Assembly (NCBI GenBank): GCA_034509735.1
Contig: JACGWO010000003.1
Location: 41,462,873-41,526,872 of the forward strand
Length of the DNA: 64,000 nt
Direction: 5' to 3'
DNA from: Sesamum alatum
Taxonomy: Eukaryota > Streptophyta > Magnoliopsida > Lamiales > Pedaliaceae
The translations under genes and the position numbers were made by a program. The notes under the pieces were generated by a model, which worked only from the letters and a program-made list of their open reading frames with translations, searched no databases and was not told the origin of the DNA. This document shows positions 11,822 through 22,669 of this stretch, piece after piece (position 1 is the first letter of the stretch; every line of letters starts with the position of its first letter).

Positions 11822-12229
11822 GTTAACCACCTCTCATAAGGTTTGGCATAATTACAAATATCCTCTCATTGTTTGAAAAATTATAAATACTCTCCTAAAA
11901 TACAAAATAATTATGTAGCCCTTAGATGAAAATGTGCGAGAAATTACTACTTTACCCTTGCTGAATTTTTTATTTTTATAAAAAAATTGAGTGAGTAAAA
12001 TAAATAATCCAAGGATAGTGTTAGTCCATAAAATTACTTTAGTAAATTCTAAAAAATATATAAAATTATAATTTATAATCCAAATGAACATCTTAGGCAA
12101 TTCATTAGAAAAATTGGCAGAATGGACTCGTTGTTAGAAGGACGTTAAAGTTATGGGGTATTTGTAATTTTCCAAACAACGAGTAGGTATTTGTAATTAT
12201 GTCAAACCTCAAGGAGACGGTTGTAATTT
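11822..12229. mobile_element. MITE family A (GGTTTGACATAATTACAAATA arms)
   Basis: The left arm carries GGTTTGGCATAATTACAAAT and then TTGTTTGAAAAATTATAAATA. The right arm holds the inverse, GTAATTATGTCAAACC preceded by TTTCCAAACAACGAG. The same arm sequences recur at 28860-28960 and 58825-59235. Non-coding. Confidence 0.65.
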
Positions 12230-12437
12230 ACATTTAATTATAAATTTTTTACTTACATGTACTATTATTTCAAGGATAAAATTCAATCATGTGTTTAATT
12301 TGATTGATACACATGGGTTGGGTGGAGAAATTACTATTGAACCCTTTGAGATGCATTACCGACAAAAATATTGTGGAGAATATCAAGAAATCACATGCTT
12401 ACCAAGTTGGTTGTAGTCATTAGGATTGATGAGTTAT

Positions 12438-13641
12438 GGGTAAAATTCATTTTCATCCCTGACTTTTCAAGTTAACTTCAAAATCATCCTTATCTTTTTA
12501 ATTAACTTCAAATTAGTCCCTCTAACAATTTTTCGGGATAAATTTCTACCCAAATTATATGATCTTCCTGAATTACCCTTCATAAATTTTACCATATTGA
12601 TAGAATCATTTTGGTCCCTCACATTTAAATTTCTAGTGCAATTTACTCCCTTGCACATAAATTTGTCTAGGAAAATTTTAATATTTTTGTCTAAGTAGTT
12701 TTGCATAAAAGAATTTCATACTTTGCAAGAAAAAAAGGTATATTATAAAAAAAAAAATATTTTTGTCACAATACTTTTACATTTAAGAGATTATTTTTGT
12801 CAAATATACTTTTGCATGGAGGAAAAACTAATGGTTTTGTTAAAATATATATTCAGTTTTTATGACATATTTATTTATAAAATAATTTTAGTCTTGTAAC
12901 ATGTTTATATATATACATATATTTTATAACTCATCTTTTTCTAAATTAACCTTTAACTTAATAAAAAAAATATATAGTTTTAATCATATTTCAAGAAAAA
13001 TATGTTGTAATGTGTTTTTTTTCAAGATTAGCTTTTAATAAAATATGTTGATGCACAAATTATGTTGTTGTACTTGAGAAATCCTACAGAATGTTATATA
13101 AAAATAGTTAATAATTTATTAACTATGAACTAAATATATACATATTTCTTATTGCTACTTTTAGTGAATGAGAGCTCTTATAGAATAGTATACAAACATA
13201 TTAAATAAATTAAATTTGACTTAAAATTAAATAAGTATTAGTTCACTTGCATTTAACAAATTACTAATATCATTTCATGCACGAAATATATTTTTTTGAA
13301 CTTGAGGACTCATGTGTAGTGAAATATAAAAATACCTAAAATTTAAATAATTTATTAACTTAAAACTAAAGAAGCATATTTAGCAATATTTAACAAAAAA
13401 AAAAAAAGAAAAATTACATGCAGATTTATGTGCAAGGGATTAAATTATAAATGAAATTAATATGTGAGGGCCAAAATGATTTAAGGTAGAATTATCAGAA
13501 CAGTAATTCAGGAAAATTATATAATTTGACCGAAAATTAATGTCAAAAAATCGTTGGAGGGATTAACTTGAACTTAATTGAAAAGATAGGAATGATTTTG
13601 AAATTAGTTTGAAAAGTCGGGGATGAAAGTGAATTTTACCC
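12438..13641. mobile_element. Mutator-like (MULE) non-autonomous element
   Basis: Long terminal inverted repeats begin GGGTAAAATTCA(T/C)TTTCATCC and extend about 250 bp, including ACTTTTCAA, the ATTTTGGTCCCTCACAT equivalent and TGCACATAAAT blocks. Perfect 10-bp direct repeats GATGAGTTAT lie at 12428-12437 and 13642-13651 (11 bp if the next G is counted). The length is 1204 bp. Long arms and a 9-11 bp target duplication are typical of MULEs. There is no transposase; short frames in the arms are not genes. Confidence 0.85.
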
Positions 13642-14220
13642 GATGAGTTATGTAGGTGGAAATGGAATAATGAATAGTACAAGGTTCATGGTCTAATACC
13701 AGATCCCCGTACCTCAAAATAAACACTATACTAAGCTATACTATTTTTTTATTCATACTAATATATAAAAGTAAACGGGACCTAAATATAATATGTATGT
13801 GATTAATTGTTCTACCCCCTTTAATTTAATTTGTTTTTAGAAAAACAAATTAATTTTTCCCAAAATTAAACTTATTAGCTAGAAAGAGAGAAGATGACCA
13901 GAAAACTATTAATAAAACTTGTCTTTGATCAAAATTAATAAACCTTAATAATAATTTAAAATTAATTATGGAAGAAAGCAACACAAACTTAACTTTTATA
14001 AGAAAAATTCTTGCTCGGATCGGATTTGACCGAATCAAATCAATCATAGAGCAAGTGTGACAAACTTACCATGTGATTGGTCATTTTTTCTAAATTGTAT
14101 ACCAATCACGCGATAAATGTATTGTATTTATTATATAATTGATTTAATTTTGGTCGAAACGAATTAGAATTCTACTTTTATAATTAGTTGGTACTTAAAA
14201 GATAAAAAGTCAAATAGACC

Positions 14221-14572
14221 ATGGGGGTGTATGGGAGAAGTGATCACAATCACAGTGTGAGTTTGGAAGTAAGAGAAATGTGGAAAGACAAGAGTCCTGG
14301 GCTCAAGATTCTCTGGCTATGGACCTTCGGAACTGCGGCTGGTACGCTATCCCTACCATCTCTTCCTTCTCCATTTTTACATATTCATCTCCATCATCTG
14401 TTCAGAACATCTTCTTTGATTTCTGGGTGAAAATTCTGCAGTTCTTGTGACCAATGTTGTGAGGACGAGAATGAGAGACATGGAGCAGTTCATCAACGCC
14501 CAAGATCATGTTTCCCAAGAAAGCACCTCCTCGGATTCCCTTAATCGAGTTATCCCAGATGATAAACCATAG
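14221..14572 (+). CDS. Conserved small single-pass membrane protein, unknown function
   Basis: Two exons, 14221..14341 and 14442..14572, joined by a 100-bp GT-AG intron, encode 83 aa. The N-terminus (MGVYGRSDHNHSVSLEVREMW) is polar, then KDKSPGLKILWLWTF-GTAAVLVTNVVRTR forms one hydrophobic segment at about residues 26-48, split by the intron. A basic RTRMRDMEQF follows, then an acidic, Ser-rich tail to the stop. The architecture suggests a tail-type or signal-anchor protein of an internal membrane. I recall similar small uncharacterised proteins in other plants, but no function. Both ends and the splice are clean and the joined frame is uninterrupted, which supports a real gene. Confidence 0.7.
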
Positions 14573-15960
14573 TTCTTCTGTGCTTCGTTCACCACCAGGT
14601 GTTTGATCAATTGCCTGACTGGCGAAGCTTATATCTGATGTGAAATTTCCGGCTAGCTACTTCATTTCATTTCGACGCTTGTTTTGTTTGGACAAAAATC
14701 TCTCTTTCTGGTGTCCATTTATGTGGGTGGAATTGGAATTACTGATGCAATAATTTACCTTCAATTTTTGCTCCAAGTTAGCTGAAATGATTGAGCAATA
14801 TGGTTGGTTGGCTATCGCACTGCATTAGCTGTTTGTTTCAATTGCACGTACTAGTAGTAGTAGTAAGGTCATATGATGTAAGTTTGAAGGCCATCTCTAA
14901 GTTGTAGAACCAATTGAGTTCATCTATCACTAGGTGGATGAACATGATTGCCTTTGGCTCGACTAGAGCTCGTATCGAGTATGCTTTTGATGAGCTCGAG
15001 TATAAACCTAGGAGCCCAAATTGGCTCTCGACCCAAACTCGATTCGTCCCTACTCCTTATTGAGGTGGAAAATATGTGAATAGTGTAAATAGGAGTTAAG
15101 ACGGAGCGATTCATTCAATCAAGTGAAAATAGTTGTCCATTTTTGCAACGATGCCCGGGAGCTTCAACAATGAGCTACCCCAATAGAATTAGATTATTCA
15201 TTCCGTGTTCTTTTAAAAGGCTTTGTATTGGTGGATCGTATTTCAATTCTTTTTTAATTGCATATATTGAAGTTATGCACACATTTAAATTCGAACACAA
15301 GATTTCTTGTAGAAAATCTTGAGCCCAAATGACTATTGGTCACGGATGTGGATCGTATTTCATTTGGAATTAATGGTTCAAGATTCAATGTGATGAATCA
15401 AAATCCATATAAAAAAATCCACAGCCCAAAGGCATGTATGAACGGTCCTTGGTGGATCCAAACCATTCAAGAATGCATAATTTTTATGAGGATTTGAATT
15501 TATGTAGATGATTGAGGTCATAAATAACTATTTTCAAGCACTTGGAAAGATTGATTAAGTCATTTTATAGCCAAAGTTGGAATCATGTAATTATATTTGT
15601 TTCATCACAAAATAAGGAAATAGTATAATTATATTATATTCTATGTTTAATAATTCTCTTCCACTAATATAAATTAATAATTAGAAAATAAAAATAAATA
15701 ATAATAATAAGAATGCTGTTTTGGAAGTGGGGTTGGGCCGCAAAAGTAGGTTCTAAATTGACCCACCACAAATTGTTCCAAAAAAGAAAAAGAAAACTGT
15801 ACTGTTATTTACCATAAAACAAAATTGTACTCTGTGCTTCAATACTTGTACTTTCCTTTCTTAACTGTATTTTTTTTACAACGGTTCCGTTATTATTTTT
15901 TCCATCTCTGTCAATATATTTACCTTTTCTATCTCCCCTTCCCATTTGCATCACCTCCTC
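14573..15960. other. Intergenic; 3' UTR and upstream region
   Basis: The first part is probably the 3' UTR of the small membrane protein gene. A GAGCTCGA/TCGAGC-rich patch at 14950-15060 looks like a decayed repeat. No other gene recognised up to the CT-rich leader of the next gene. Confidence 0.4.
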
Positions 15961-15981
15961 TTTTTCTCTCTCTTTTCCTTT

Positions 15982-16016
15982 CTCCTCTCTCTCTCTCTCT
16001 CTCACTCTCTCTCTTC
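15982..16016 (+). repeat. CT-rich leader microsatellite
   Basis: A (CT)n tract 60-90 nt upstream of the eIF5-mimic ATG. CT-rich tracts near transcription starts and in 5' leaders are common in plants. Confidence 0.6.
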
Positions 16017-16074
16017 ACTATCGCGAGAGTCTCCTCAGACTCTGCCCTCTCCTCGATTCCCCTAAAATCGGTTT

Positions 16075-19000
16075 ATGAGGTAAACGATTTCCTCTGTATT
16101 TTCATTTCGTGATTCTTCTCTTGAATTTCCTTGGTATTTCTTTGATTGCGTTGGTTTTTATGTTCAGATCTGCTGTTTTTCTTTTTTCCTTCTGATGTTT
16201 TGTCGGTAGTTTTAGTGTTTTTTTTTTTTCCCGATTTTGTGAAACTTGGTGACTTGATCTTGGTTTTCTTTTCTTTTTTATTTTGGATTTCTTGTTGTTC
16301 ATTTATGTAGCTAAAGAGGGTTTCTTTCCCTTTTTCCTGTTATTATTTTTTTATCTTTACTCGTTTAGGAGATGATCTGTTATAGGGATCTGAAAGGAGA
16401 GATGCTCTTTTATCTTTTATTTTGATATTTTAATCTTGTATTTGCTAATCTTTTAATATCATTTTTGGTCTTTTTGCCATGCAGCTCGAAGGAGAAACCC
16501 ACTCTTGGGTAAGTTTCTTTACAACTTCGCAAGAGAGTATTTCATCGTAGTGTTAGCGAATTTGTTGGATGCGCTATCTGGAAGTGGTTGATATTTACTT
16601 TATCTAGCTCTTATGTTGTTAACTGCAGTCTTGTGTTCGTTTCAGGTTTCTCTTACTCAAACATTTTAAGGGTTGTGACAGAAGTTTTTTACTTTTTGAA
16701 TTTCTAAGCCATTAAGCTCTTTCTTGTTTGTTTCTTTAATTTCTGAAGGACTTTTGAGTAGTCATTCTTGCTCACATATATTCTTATCATTGACAGATTA
16801 CATTGCTCATCATGCTTCATCAGCATCTTCTGTTCTGATGTGTGCTTTTGTCTGAATAATTTCATTACAGCGGTACGCGGATTAAGACCCGCAAACGGAA
16901 TATTGCAGCGCCGCTGGACCCTGCGGCATTTTCGGATGCAGTGGTCCAGATTTATTTGGATAATGCTGGTGATCTGGTACTTTTAATCTCTGTTTCCCCT
17001 TCTCTCTCTCTCTCTCTCTCTTTTTCGTTTGGCACAGGGGGTTGAGGTTCATATTTTTGTTTGCGGATTGAATTGATTGAGTTTTTGATCTAGCATTTCA
17101 CTAAGAGCTGTATGCAGGATTTGTTAAGTGATAGTACGTGTCTGTTATGCAGGAACTTGTCGCGAAGAATATTGAATCTTCAGACCTTAATTTCTCAAGA
17201 TACGGTGACACATTTTTCGAGGTAGGTTTCCAAGGATTTCTTCTCAGAAATGGAAGATGACTAAAAATTTTTTTTGTTCTTCTTTTTGTGATTGTAAGTT
17301 AGCCTTTTATGCTCATAGCTGATAGACATACTGAAGCCACTCCTTTGGCACCAAGGGCGCCTGTCCCTTTGCCACCTCAAGAATAGTAGTAACTATCCTG
17401 GCCATCTGTCTGCTGCTTTTTGTTAAATACTAGCTCATTTTAAGGATAAAACATAATGCTATTCGATGAATTGTTTCCTTGAGGCATAGATTCTTGTTGG
17501 TTTTGGGGCTGAATTTCCTGGGGCTTTTGCTTAAAACATCTTCATCTATAGAACAATTTTTTATTTTTTATTTTTTGTTTTATGCTTTTTCTTTAGAAAA
17601 AGTTTGTGTAGCTTCTGCAGTTACCAGCTTTAAATGTAATTTAAATATGTAACTTCAACAATTTCAGGGTTACTTTGCATTTTCAATTCTAAAGCTGTAT
17701 GATGTCCTTTTAAATTGTTTGCTGCTCTGTTAAAACTTAAGCTGTTTTGGTGGGGTTTTCTCATTTGTTTTGGTAGACCTGACCACCTTGCTTTTTTGGG
17801 TTGAACTTGTTGATGCAGGTGGTCTTCAGAGGGGCTCGTACACAACCTGGCACAATCAAGCTTGATGAGGGGGAGTGCCATCCTTACTCTATATTTGACT
17901 GTGAGCCTAAGCGCGAAGTAATTTTGCCATCTGTGTTATATATACAGAAGATTTTGAGGAGAAGGCCTTTTCTTATAAAGAATCTTGAAAATGTTATGCA
18001 AAAATTCTTGCAATCTTTGGAACTTTTTGAAGAAAATGAAAGGAAGAAGCTTGCAATTTTCACCGCACTTGCATTTTCCCAGAAGTTGTCTGGTCTGCCA
18101 CCTGAGACTGTCCTCCAGCCATTGCTCAAAGATAACCTTGTTGCCAAAGGGCTAGTTCTCTCTTTTGTCACTGATTTTTTCAGGGAATATTTGGTTGATA
18201 ATAGCCTTGATGACCTCATTTCAATTCTGAAGCGGGGTAAAATGGAAGACAATCTTCAGGACTTTTTTCCATCTGCAAAGCGGACACCTGAAGCTATATC
18301 TGAACATTTTACGTAAGTCCCCCCACACCAGCCACCCCAGTTGTAGGAAAGAGTTAATGGTAGAGATAATTTTGTTATTACCTAGATGATGTTGCTCTTT
18401 GGTTATGTTTTTATGACATGCTGATGCCTGATAAATCCCATGTTAATTGTTGTTTGTATTTGGATTTAGCATATGGTTCTGTTACATGTGATCTGGCTTG
18501 TCTTCTAGACATGGGGACAAAGTTTTGATGTTGATAAAAAGATTTGGTAGGGTGTTGGATGCTTCAGACCGATTTTGGCAGGCAGAATCTCTTCGGCTTC
18601 TTTAGGTTTATATTGAAGGGTTCCAGCTGTATCCTATTTTCTTGTTTAACTTGACTTTTTATGCTACCATCTTGGATTCAACTTGAATTTGTTTCATCTT
18701 ATGATTGATGAGCTTTGCGACTCTTAGATCCCTAGTTCTTTTCTGTCATTGGATTACCCTCAAATTCTTTCTAGGTGTTTGACCTTTATTGTCCCTGTAA
18801 TCCCTGAAGAACACCTGCTGGAATCAGACTGAACCAATGTTGATATTTTATGATTATATGGCCTGGATTAATGCTGGGTTTTTGATCAGTTACCCCTGCC
18901 GAATGCTTGGAGTGTCACATCTTGCCGAGTTTATGGATTGTTTTCATTTCAAAATGAGTGAGAACTTTACAAAGATCAGAACAGAATGTGAACAAAATTG

Positions 19001-20516
19001 TAATGATTGTCGAATACTACTTGTTGTCAAACATTGTAATGTCTTGATTATAACATAAAATTGAAAACCGAATTAAGTCTTAATATAGACTATGTACTGC
19101 ATTTATGTTGGACATTTATCATTTGTGCCTAGCTGGCTGCTCAGTCCTTTTCTATTCCGACCTTGTTGAAAGTTCAAATAAACCAGAATTCTGATCACAG
19201 AAGAACAGCATGCTCTAACCTTATTTACCTGTTCTTGACAGAATTTTTTTCAGAAAATGTTTTCTGATATTGGTACCCTTGGTGCTCTCTTCAAGCTTTT
19301 AAATTAATGGTCTTTGAATTGTCTTATTTCTCAGCAAGGAAGGGCTTCTACCATTGGTTGAGTACAATGAGAAGAAGCTATTTGAGGTGAAGCTTAAGGA
19401 AATGAAAGCTGCAATAACAAGTCAGATAGCAGAAGAAGCTGACGTAGCTGAAGTCATAGAAACTGTCAAACAACATGTGAAAGAAGCTAAATTTCCAGAT
19501 ATCGAGGTTGTGAGGATTCTTTGGGATGTTCTGATGGATGCTGTGCAATGGTCTGGGAAAAATCAGCAGCAGAATGCTAATTCGGCTCTGCGTCAGGTAT
19601 CGTTCAACAGTATTATATGCTTCTGTTTTTTCTTTAAACTGTAACAGATATGTGCTCACTAGCATTTTGATTAATGTTAGACTCAACTAGGGTGTGAAGC
19701 ACCGTACCATATCGAAGTGCACTTCAGTTGCTGTAAATATTGAAACTTTTGTGAATTAGTTAGTATTCAGTTGTTGATTTCCGAGGGCCATACAACCAAC
19801 TCCTACATTTTGCAGTATGTTTATTCTCTTTAGACTATAGATTCTGTACGAGGGTTAGCCATATAAGTCTCTATTACTCAAGTTTCCCCATGGTTCTCAT
19901 CTGAAACTGCGCTAAACTTCATAAATGTTCTTTTCGTTCCTTGGCTACAACTAGGAGATAAAGATTTTGGTTTAAACGTGAATTGCATTAACTGATCATG
20001 TACTTAATGGATCACTGATTAGAAAAGCTGTTGTATCCTTTTCATTCAGGTAAAAGCCTGGGCTGAGTTGCTGAATGCCTTCTGCACCACTGGAAAGCTC
20101 GAGCTTGAACTTATGTACAAAGTTCAGATCCAGTGCTATGAAGATGCTAAATTGATGAAATTGTTTCCTGAAATAATAAGGTCACTTTATGATCAGGATG
20201 TTCTTGCGGAAGATACCATTCTTCACTGGTTCCGTAAAGGAACAAACCCTAAGGGCAGGTATGTTATTTAAGACTTTAAGTTCATGTAGTCAACTTGTTA
20301 TAGTTTGCTGTAATTAGCCACTCACTCCCAGGTTTCTCTCCATGTCCTTTGTTCTGTTCTCGTCCTACAATGTGGTTGCTATAAGAATACACAGTTGTGT
20401 ACTTGGTTTTGATTTTGCAACTGAAATAAAGTTTTGCATGTTGTTACAGGCAAACTTTTGTGAAGTCGTTGGAAGCGTTTGTAAAATGGCTTGAAGAGGC
20501 AGAGGAAGAAGAATAA
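16075..20516 (+). CDS. eIF5-mimic protein (BZW-type, W2 domain)
   Basis: Translation regulator of the BZW/eIF5-mimic family. Members carry the eIF5 C-terminal W2 (HEAT-like) domain, bind eIF2/eIF3 and modulate start-codon choice; they act in the cytosol. Eight coding exons: 16075..16079, 16485..16508, 16871..16976, 17153..17221, 17819..18312, 19335..19596, 20050..20258, 20450..20516, giving 411 aa, the usual length for plant members. The start ATGAG is completed across the first intron to MSSKEKPTLGGTRIKTRKR. The middle has Leu-rich helices (LQSLELFEENERKKLAIFTA). The W2 domain occupies roughly residues 245-411 and ends in acidic EEAEEEE, a hallmark of eIF5/eIF2Bε C-termini. The first coding exon is only 5 nt and the second 24 nt. 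Family call is firm. Confidence 0.95.
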
Positions 20517-20941
20517 GTTGGTGATGATGATTGATTGCTTGTACCCTTTATTTTGGCTTTGGTTATGTTTTATATCTAGTGGTTGAATATTTTGGGCACT
20601 GGGGATGATGATGATGATGTTATCAATGACTGACTTAGTTGTATGAAGCGCCTACTTGTTCTTTTTTGTTTTGAGGTTCAGTATCAAACAATCTTTTTGC
20701 TTAATCTGACTGACTATTATTCTCTTGTTTCCATATTCTTCAAACACAAACACACATTCTTGGATTTTCAGTCATACATTGGAATTGAGTAAGACCACTT
20801 AAGAGAAGAAAAACAACGTATGAAATGAATGCGAAATTGATGAGGAGAGAAGAGACCCTTCGTTTTGCTCATTTTCCAAAACCAACTAGTAGTGTCTGTT
20901 GCTCTTCCCCTTCCCTCTGCAGTCTGCACCACCCATCCACT

Positions 20942-20944
<3 letters not shown>

Positions 20945-20979
<35 letters not shown>
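20945..20979. repeat. (TA)n microsatellite
   Basis: About 17 TA units, 56-90 nt upstream of the SUMO start codon; together with the adjacent GAA tract it lies in that gene's promoter or leader. Confidence 0.85.
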
Positions 20980-20982
<3 letters not shown>

Positions 20983-20993
20983 AGTAATTTGTA

Positions 20994-21018
20994 AAAGAAG
21001 AAGAAGAAGAAGAAGAAA
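20994..21018. repeat. (AAG)n microsatellite
   Basis: About eight AAG units, 17 nt upstream of the SUMO ATG, probably in its 5' leader. Confidence 0.8.
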
Positions 21019-21034
21019 TTAATCAAAAATTGAA

Positions 21035-21349
21035 ATGGAGAAGCGGTCTTCATCCCCAAATTCGAAGGTTGATCAATCCTCATCAACAGGCACACATATA
21101 AATTTGAGGATACAGAATGGGCAGGATAACCGAGTGTTGAGTTATCGCATTAAGCAGGACATACCTCTCGACAGGATCATGTTGGATTTCTGTCGGCGCT
21201 TGGGTCTCCAATACGATTCCATTCGCTTCGTCTACGATGGCCGCCGTCTCAAAGATTTCACTACGCCTCTCGACTTGAACATGGACGACGGTGCCGTCAT
21301 TGATGCTTGGACCGAACAGTCCGGCGGCGGCGCTGCTCTGTTTAGATGA
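21035..21349 (+). CDS. Divergent small ubiquitin-like modifier (SUMO)
   Basis: A single exon encodes 104 aa. A Ser-rich flexible N-tail (residues 1-20) is followed by a beta-grasp ubiquitin-like fold: INLRIQNGQDNRVLSYRIK, then LDFCRRLGLQYDSIRFVYDGRR, then DLNMDDGAVIDAW. These align block by block with plant SUMO (KVKGQDGNEVFFRIK, FLFDGRRL, LEMEEGDEIDAM). Gly97-Gly98-Gly99 would be the processing site, followed by AALFR, which a SUMO protease would remove. SUMO is conjugated to lysines by the E1 SAE, E2 SCE1 and E3 ligases, mainly in the nucleus. The sequence differs clearly from canonical SUMO1/2 and there is no intron, so it may be a retrocopy or a minor paralogue. Conjugation ability is inferred only. 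Confidence 0.88.
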   Translation: MEKRSSSPNSKVDQSSSTGTHINLRIQNGQDNRVLSYRIKQDIPLDRIMLDFCRRLGLQYDSIRFVYDGRRLKDFTTPLDLNMDDGAVIDAWTEQSGGGAALFR

Positions 21350-22150
21350 ATATGTGTTTGCCTCATGAATAATAATGTCATGTTTCCCTTCCATATTCAC
21401 ATTTCACTTGCATCGACTTTATCATAATTATAAATTAATTTCTTCTATTGACTTAAAACTACAAATAACTCGTTTCAGATAATCACTGCCAATATACTAT
21501 AACATAAACATCCATATGCATATTAGCAACAATTTTCCAAGTAATTTACTCAGAGACCGTGTCAAAACTTATGAGATAGATTTAGATTAAAATATGTATA
21601 ATATATAGATGCGTTTTTCAAATGTTGTGTTTCTCTTTTGATATTTCAACTTATTTTTACTAAAAACATGTGAAAAAATGGTATGAAAAGGCTTTATACC
21701 AAAATATGTATATATGGATGCATTTTGAACGGTTATAAACGATAAAAAGTCGCTAGTTTAGCAATCAATGCATTTATATAGAATTTAACACTCAATTTTC
21801 TAAAATATTACAATTCCGTTCAAAAAGCATTTTAGTTCAAGAAATTAATCAAATTATAGTCAAATTTCTACAAGTATTTTTGAAATATCACACATTAAGT
21901 TTGCTAAATCGTAACTCAAAAAGGAGAATCGTAATTTTTCGTTCTAATATGAATATATTTATAATCATGTCAAACTTACGATTGTAATTTTTTCTTCTAT
22001 ATTTTTTCAATATAGAGTCTTTGTTTTTCTTTATAATATACACAATAAATAATATTGACACACCTTGAAGTTAAGTTTATCTAAACAAAATGTACCTATC
22101 CTAATCTATGTAAACAAATAACTCAATATACACTACTAGAAAATGATATA
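21350..22150. other. Intergenic AT-rich DNA
   Basis: Probable 3' UTR of the SUMO gene, then AT-rich sequence with no recognised gene. Confidence 0.4.
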
Positions 22151-22669
22151 AAGCTTTGAAAAAAAAAATGTATCTTGTTTTATTGAGAGAGGTGTCTCAA
22201 TCTCATTCCCAATCTTGGAACCCAAATGAACCAAACAGAAAGCGAAATATAAGTAATAGAAAATGTACAAGTTGCAGTAACCAAAGACACAAAGTACAAA
22301 TGGAAGTCTCAATCAATTGAATTAGTTGAATTTAAAGAAGGTGCAATACCAGAATTATTACCAGCCTCAGCCTCAGCTGCAGATACAGACAGACAGACAG
22401 ACAGACCACACAGATTTAACAAGGAAAATAGGGAGAGCTGGATGATGCTACAAAACTCCGATTCTATCCACGGGATTGACAGACAGAATGATCCCCAGAC
22501 GCTCTAATATTATCCGGGTCCACCTCCCCCGTCGACAACAAACACATATATATATATCTATTGAGATTTTTCCCTTCTTTCTCCGAAAGAATGAAAAATC
22601 GCTTTAGGGAAACCGAAAAGAATTTCAACAACTCCAAGATAAATGCAATGCATATCATATATTTGGTCT

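Noticed and set aside
12467..12706. 79-codon frame (-) in the MULE arm
   Set aside because: Lies entirely in the terminal inverted repeat; composition only.
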